Below, one piece after another: positions 61,667 to 64,000 of a DNA stretch of 64,000 bases. The notes below the pieces were generated by a model. The model was not told the origin of the DNA. It did no database searches and was given only the letters and a program-made list of their open reading frames with translations. Location of the stretch: contig NZ_QAGK01000002.1 of assembly GCF_003057885.1 (NCBI RefSeq), forward strand, positions 186,001 through 250,000. The letters are read 5' to 3'. Source of the DNA: Oceaniglobus ichthyenteri. GTDB taxonomy: Bacteria; Pseudomonadota; Alphaproteobacteria; Rhodobacterales; Rhodobacteraceae. The translations under genes were made by a program, and so were the position numbers. Numbering within the stretch: position 1 is the first letter of the stretch; every line of letters starts with the position of its first letter.

Positions 61667-62659
61667 CTACCCCACCGGCTGGGCGATCACGCCGACGCAA
61701 TCGCCCATGCCGACCAACCCGGAAAAATGCCGCGCCGTCAAAATGCCCGACAGGCGCGCCTCAAGGTGCCGGGGGGCCGCGCCGCTGTGATCGGTTGGCC
61801 ACAGCCGCGCGATGGGCTGCCCCTCGCTCACGCGTCCGCCCAGATCGACCAAAGGTTCCAGCATCCCGGCATGTTCGCTGATCACGAAACAGCGCCCGTC
61901 CGGCATGTCGAGCAGGGTTGATGGGCCTTGCTCCGGCGTTCCGTCCAGAATTCCGGCGTGAATCAACAGATTGCGCGCGCCCTTGCGCGCCACCGCCACG
62001 CTGGCCGCTGTCGATGTGCCACCGCCGCCCAGTTCCGTGGTGACAAACACCTTGCCTTGGCTTTCCACTTCGGTGTCGAACATGCCGACATTGTCGATTT
62101 CCAGCATTTTCATCGAATAGGGCGCGTTGAACGCGGCCATTGCCGCCATGCAGGCGGCCTCCTGCTGTTTGTCAGGCAGGATATGGGCCGCGGCGAACGG
62201 CAGAAAATCCAGCGTGCGCCCGCCGGAATGATAATCAAGTACGATATCGGCCAGCGGCACCAGATGGGTGGCAATGTAATGGGCAATCTTTTGGGTCACG
62301 GTGCCATCGGGGCGGCCCGGAAAGCTGCGGTTCATGTTGCCGCCATCAATCGGCGAACAGCGCCGCCCGACGGAAAAGGCCGGCAGATTCATCATCGGCA
62401 AAATGATGACCCGGCCCTTGATCGTTGCCGGATCAAGGGTCGCGGCAAGGCCCTGCAATGCGATTGGCCCTTCATATTCATCGCCGTGATTGCCGCCGGT
62501 CAACAATGCGGTTGGCCCGTCGCCGCCCGCGATCACGCTGATCGGAATCATCACCGCCCCCCAGGCGCTGTCATCGCGGCTGTGAGGCAGGCGCAGGAAG
62601 CCATGAAATGTGCCGATGGCATCCAGCGGGATTGTGGGGGTGACAGGGCTGTTGGTCAT
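61667..62659 (-). CDS. doeB: N-alpha-acetyl-L-2,4-diaminobutyrate deacetylase (ectoine degradation)
   Basis: A 330-residue zinc hydrolase of the succinylglutamate desuccinylase/aspartoacylase family. GFLRLPHSRDDSAWGAVMIP, GGNHGDEYEGPIAL (zinc His and Glu), SPIDGGNMNRSFPGRPDGTV, DYHSGG (zinc His) and KVFVTTELGGGG closely match DoeB proteins as I recall them. It removes the acetyl group from the ring-opening product of ectoine. The ATG overlaps the doeA stop by four bases. The C-terminal 90 residues form the small beta domain of the family. Confidence 0.92.
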   Translation of the reverse strand: MTNSPVTPTIPLDAIGTFHGFLRLPHSRDDSAWGAVMIPISVIAGGDGPTALLTGGNHGDEYEGPIALQGLAATLDPATIKGRVIILPMMNLPAFSVGRRCSPIDGGNMNRSFPGRPDGTVTQKIAHYIATHLVPLADIVLDYHSGGRTLDFLPFAAAHILPDKQQEAACMAAMAAFNAPYSMKMLEIDNVGMFDTEVESQGKVFVTTELGGGGTSTAASVAVARKGARNLLIHAGILDGTPEQGPSTLLDMPDGRCFVISEHAGMLEPLVDLGGRVSEGQPIARLWPTDHSGAAPRHLEARLSGILTARHFSGLVGMGDCVGVIAQPVG

Positions 62660-63840
62660 GTTTTCACAAACAATTCGCGGGGTGTGGTGCAGAAACACTC
62701 ATACCCGGTTTCGGTGATGCGGATCGGTTCGGTGATTTCCAGCCCGCCATCGTCAAGCCAAAGTGCCGGCATGAAATGAAAGGTCATGTCAGGCTCCAAC
62801 ACGGTTTGATCGCCGCGCCGGAACGAAATCGTGCGTTCGCCCCAATCGGGCGGATAGCTGATGCCGATGGCATAGCCACACCGGCTGTCCTTTTCAAAGC
62901 CGGCCTTGTTGAGGGTGGCGTTGAAGGCATTGGCGATGTCTTCGGCGCGGTTGCCCGGGCGGGCCTGTTCCAATCCGGCTTCAATCGCGTCAAGAACGGC
63001 GGATTCAGCATCGCGGTATTTCTGCGGCACCTCGCCCAGAAACAATGTGCGCGATTGCGGGCACTGATACCGCCGATGCGCGCCGGCAATTTCAAAGAAG
63101 GTGGATTCACCGGTTTCCATCGGCCGGTCATCCCACGTCAGATGCGGCGCGGTGGCATCCAGCCCCGAGGGTGCCATGGGTACGATGGCCGGATAATCGC
63201 CCCAGAACCCATGGGCCCCCCGAATGCCGGCGGCATAGATTTCGGCAACCAGATCGTTCTTGCGCATTCCCGGTTCGGCGACTTCGCGGATGTGTTCGTG
63301 CATCACTTCGACAATCCGTGCCGCGCGCTGCATATATTCAATCTCGCGCTCCGATTTGATCGCGCGCTGCCAATTGACCAGCGCGGTCACATCCGACAAT
63401 TTTGCCTTTGGCAAATCCCGCGCAAGGGTGGCATGGGCGGCGGCGGAGTAATAATAATTGTCCATCTCGACGCCGATCCGCGCCTTTTCCAACCCCAGAT
63501 CTTTCAACACGACGGCCAGATCGGACATTGGGTGCTGTTCGGGGTTCTGGACAAAAATATCGTCATACCCGCGAATGCAGGCGTCATCATCCATGAACAC
63601 CGTGCGCCGGGCCCCTTGGGCATCCATGCCGCGCCCCCACCAGACCGGATCGCCCTCTTGGGTCAGGATCACGGCCTGAAACACATAAAACGACCACCCG
63701 TCATAGCCCGAAAGCCACGACATGTTCGACGGATCGGTAACGACAATCGCATTGAGCCGCCGGTCGGCCATGACCTTGCGGGTTTTGGCGATGCGCCGCC
63801 CGTATTCGCCCTTGGTGAAGTTTGCCTCAAACGTTGTCAT
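62656..63840 (-). CDS. doeA: Ectoine hydrolase
   Basis: A 394-residue M24-family (creatinase/Xaa-Pro peptidase fold) protein that opens the ectoine ring. VVTDPSNMSWLSGYDGWSFYV (about 33-53), the IGVEMDNYYYSAAAHA segment, VNWQRAIKSEREIEYM, GDYPAIVPMAPSG, HLTWDDRPMETGESTFFEI and YPPDWGERT match DoeA of Halomonas and relatives closely from memory. Cofactor metal residues of methionine aminopeptidase are not all kept, as is usual in this group. Coupled to doeB; an unidentified gene lies 38 bases upstream on the same strand. Confidence 0.93.
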   Translation of the reverse strand: MTTFEANFTKGEYGRRIAKTRKVMADRRLNAIVVTDPSNMSWLSGYDGWSFYVFQAVILTQEGDPVWWGRGMDAQGARRTVFMDDDACIRGYDDIFVQNPEQHPMSDLAVVLKDLGLEKARIGVEMDNYYYSAAAHATLARDLPKAKLSDVTALVNWQRAIKSEREIEYMQRAARIVEVMHEHIREVAEPGMRKNDLVAEIYAAGIRGAHGFWGDYPAIVPMAPSGLDATAPHLTWDDRPMETGESTFFEIAGAHRRYQCPQSRTLFLGEVPQKYRDAESAVLDAIEAGLEQARPGNRAEDIANAFNATLNKAGFEKDSRCGYAIGISYPPDWGERTISFRRGDQTVLEPDMTFHFMPALWLDDGGLEITEPIRITETGYECFCTTPRELFVKT

Positions 63841-63878
63841 GCCCTGCCCCCGTCATTGCTGTGAAATTCTGTTGCGCG

Positions 63879-64000
63879 TCACCCGCCGATGCCGTTGGCA
63901 AAGGCCGCAGGCAGGGCAAGGGTGCGCAACCGCCCGTATTGTTCGGGGCGGCCGCGCCCCCCGGCGATCCGGCCAAGCGCCCAGCAGAGCGCCTGATTGG
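63879..64000 (-). CDS. 3' end of an unidentified gene, cut by the window edge
   Basis: The last 40 codons of a frame ending in TGA at 63879, reading ALCWALGRIAGGRGRP then EQYGRLRTLALPAAFANGIGG. The codon use is like the neighbours and it would be the gene before doeA in the operon. The tail is too short for me to name a family; enzymes or regulators of ectoine use are expected at this position. Confidence 0.6.
   Translation of the reverse strand, partial: NQALCWALGRIAGGRGRPEQYGRLRTLALPAAFANGIGG

Noticed and set aside
1-64000. tRNA genes, CRISPR arrays, prophage, replication origin
   Set aside because: I looked for repeat-spacer periodicity, tRNA-type T-loop sequences, and phage or partition genes and found none.

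Overview
The window reads as the chromosome of an alphaproteobacterium of the Rhodobacterales/Roseobacter type. Support for this is indirect: dense operons with ATGA and TGATG junctions, GC-rich codon use, many binding-protein-dependent transporters, a lysine/alanine-tailed topoisomerase I, and ectoine-degradation and carboxynorspermidine genes of the kind common in marine Rhodobacteraceae. I see no tRNA, rRNA, CRISPR array, phage block or replication origin.

Layout. 1-2.6 kb: a small unknown protein, a possible 37-residue membrane protein, and a divergent DUF4198 / HupE-UreJ pair whose start codons overlap. 2.6-10.3 kb: an exopolysaccharide locus (export lipoprotein, SDR epimerase, sugar transferase, YjbF-like lipoprotein, YjbH-like outer-membrane protein, FlaA1/CapD-type dehydratase). 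10.9-22.7 kb: a carbohydrate ABC importer with a PfkB kinase and an argininosuccinate-lyase-like enzyme, divergent from a ROK regulator, a PIG-L deacetylase fusion and a phosphohexomutase. 22.7-24.3 kb: kdsB-kdsA for KDO. 24.7-30.0 kb: dprA, topA and a 3-oxoacid CoA-transferase pair. 30.1-35.3 kb: a flippase-like membrane protein followed by DprE1- and DprE2-like genes, the pair that makes polyprenyl-phosphate-arabinose in mycobacteria. A decayed IS5-family element begins at the dprE2 stop codon and abuts the C-terminal part of a GT-C-like membrane glycosyltransferase. 35.4-48.3 kb: two secondary transporters, a 2-hydroxyacid dehydrogenase, a GntR regulator, and an oligopeptide-type ABC importer in one operon with two flavin oxidoreductases. 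48.4-50.8 kb: the two carboxynorspermidine/carboxyspermidine enzymes. 51.0-56.6 kb: a TAXI-TRAP transporter, a universal stress protein and a class III aminotransferase in one operon. 57.0-64.0 kb: a GntR regulator, a polar amino-acid ABC importer, a class IV aminotransferase-fold protein, and the convergent ectoine genes doeA and doeB.

The right-hand 13 kb probably forms one ectoine-related catabolic region. DoeA and DoeB are recognised by sequence. A TRAP transporter next to a Usp gene and an aminotransferase recalls known ectoine loci, although the binding protein is of the TAXI type. The class IV protein of this region appears to lack the PLP lysine. The most system-like candidates for something undescribed are the carbohydrate module at 10.9-22.7 kb and this lysine-less protein. 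The flippase/DprE1/DprE2 locus is the best case for an unexpected lipid-linked pentose pathway, here damaged by the insertion element. Three of the four binding-protein-to-permease junctions carry a perfect 9-10 bp stem-loop, which suggests a common way of expressing binding protein above membrane components.
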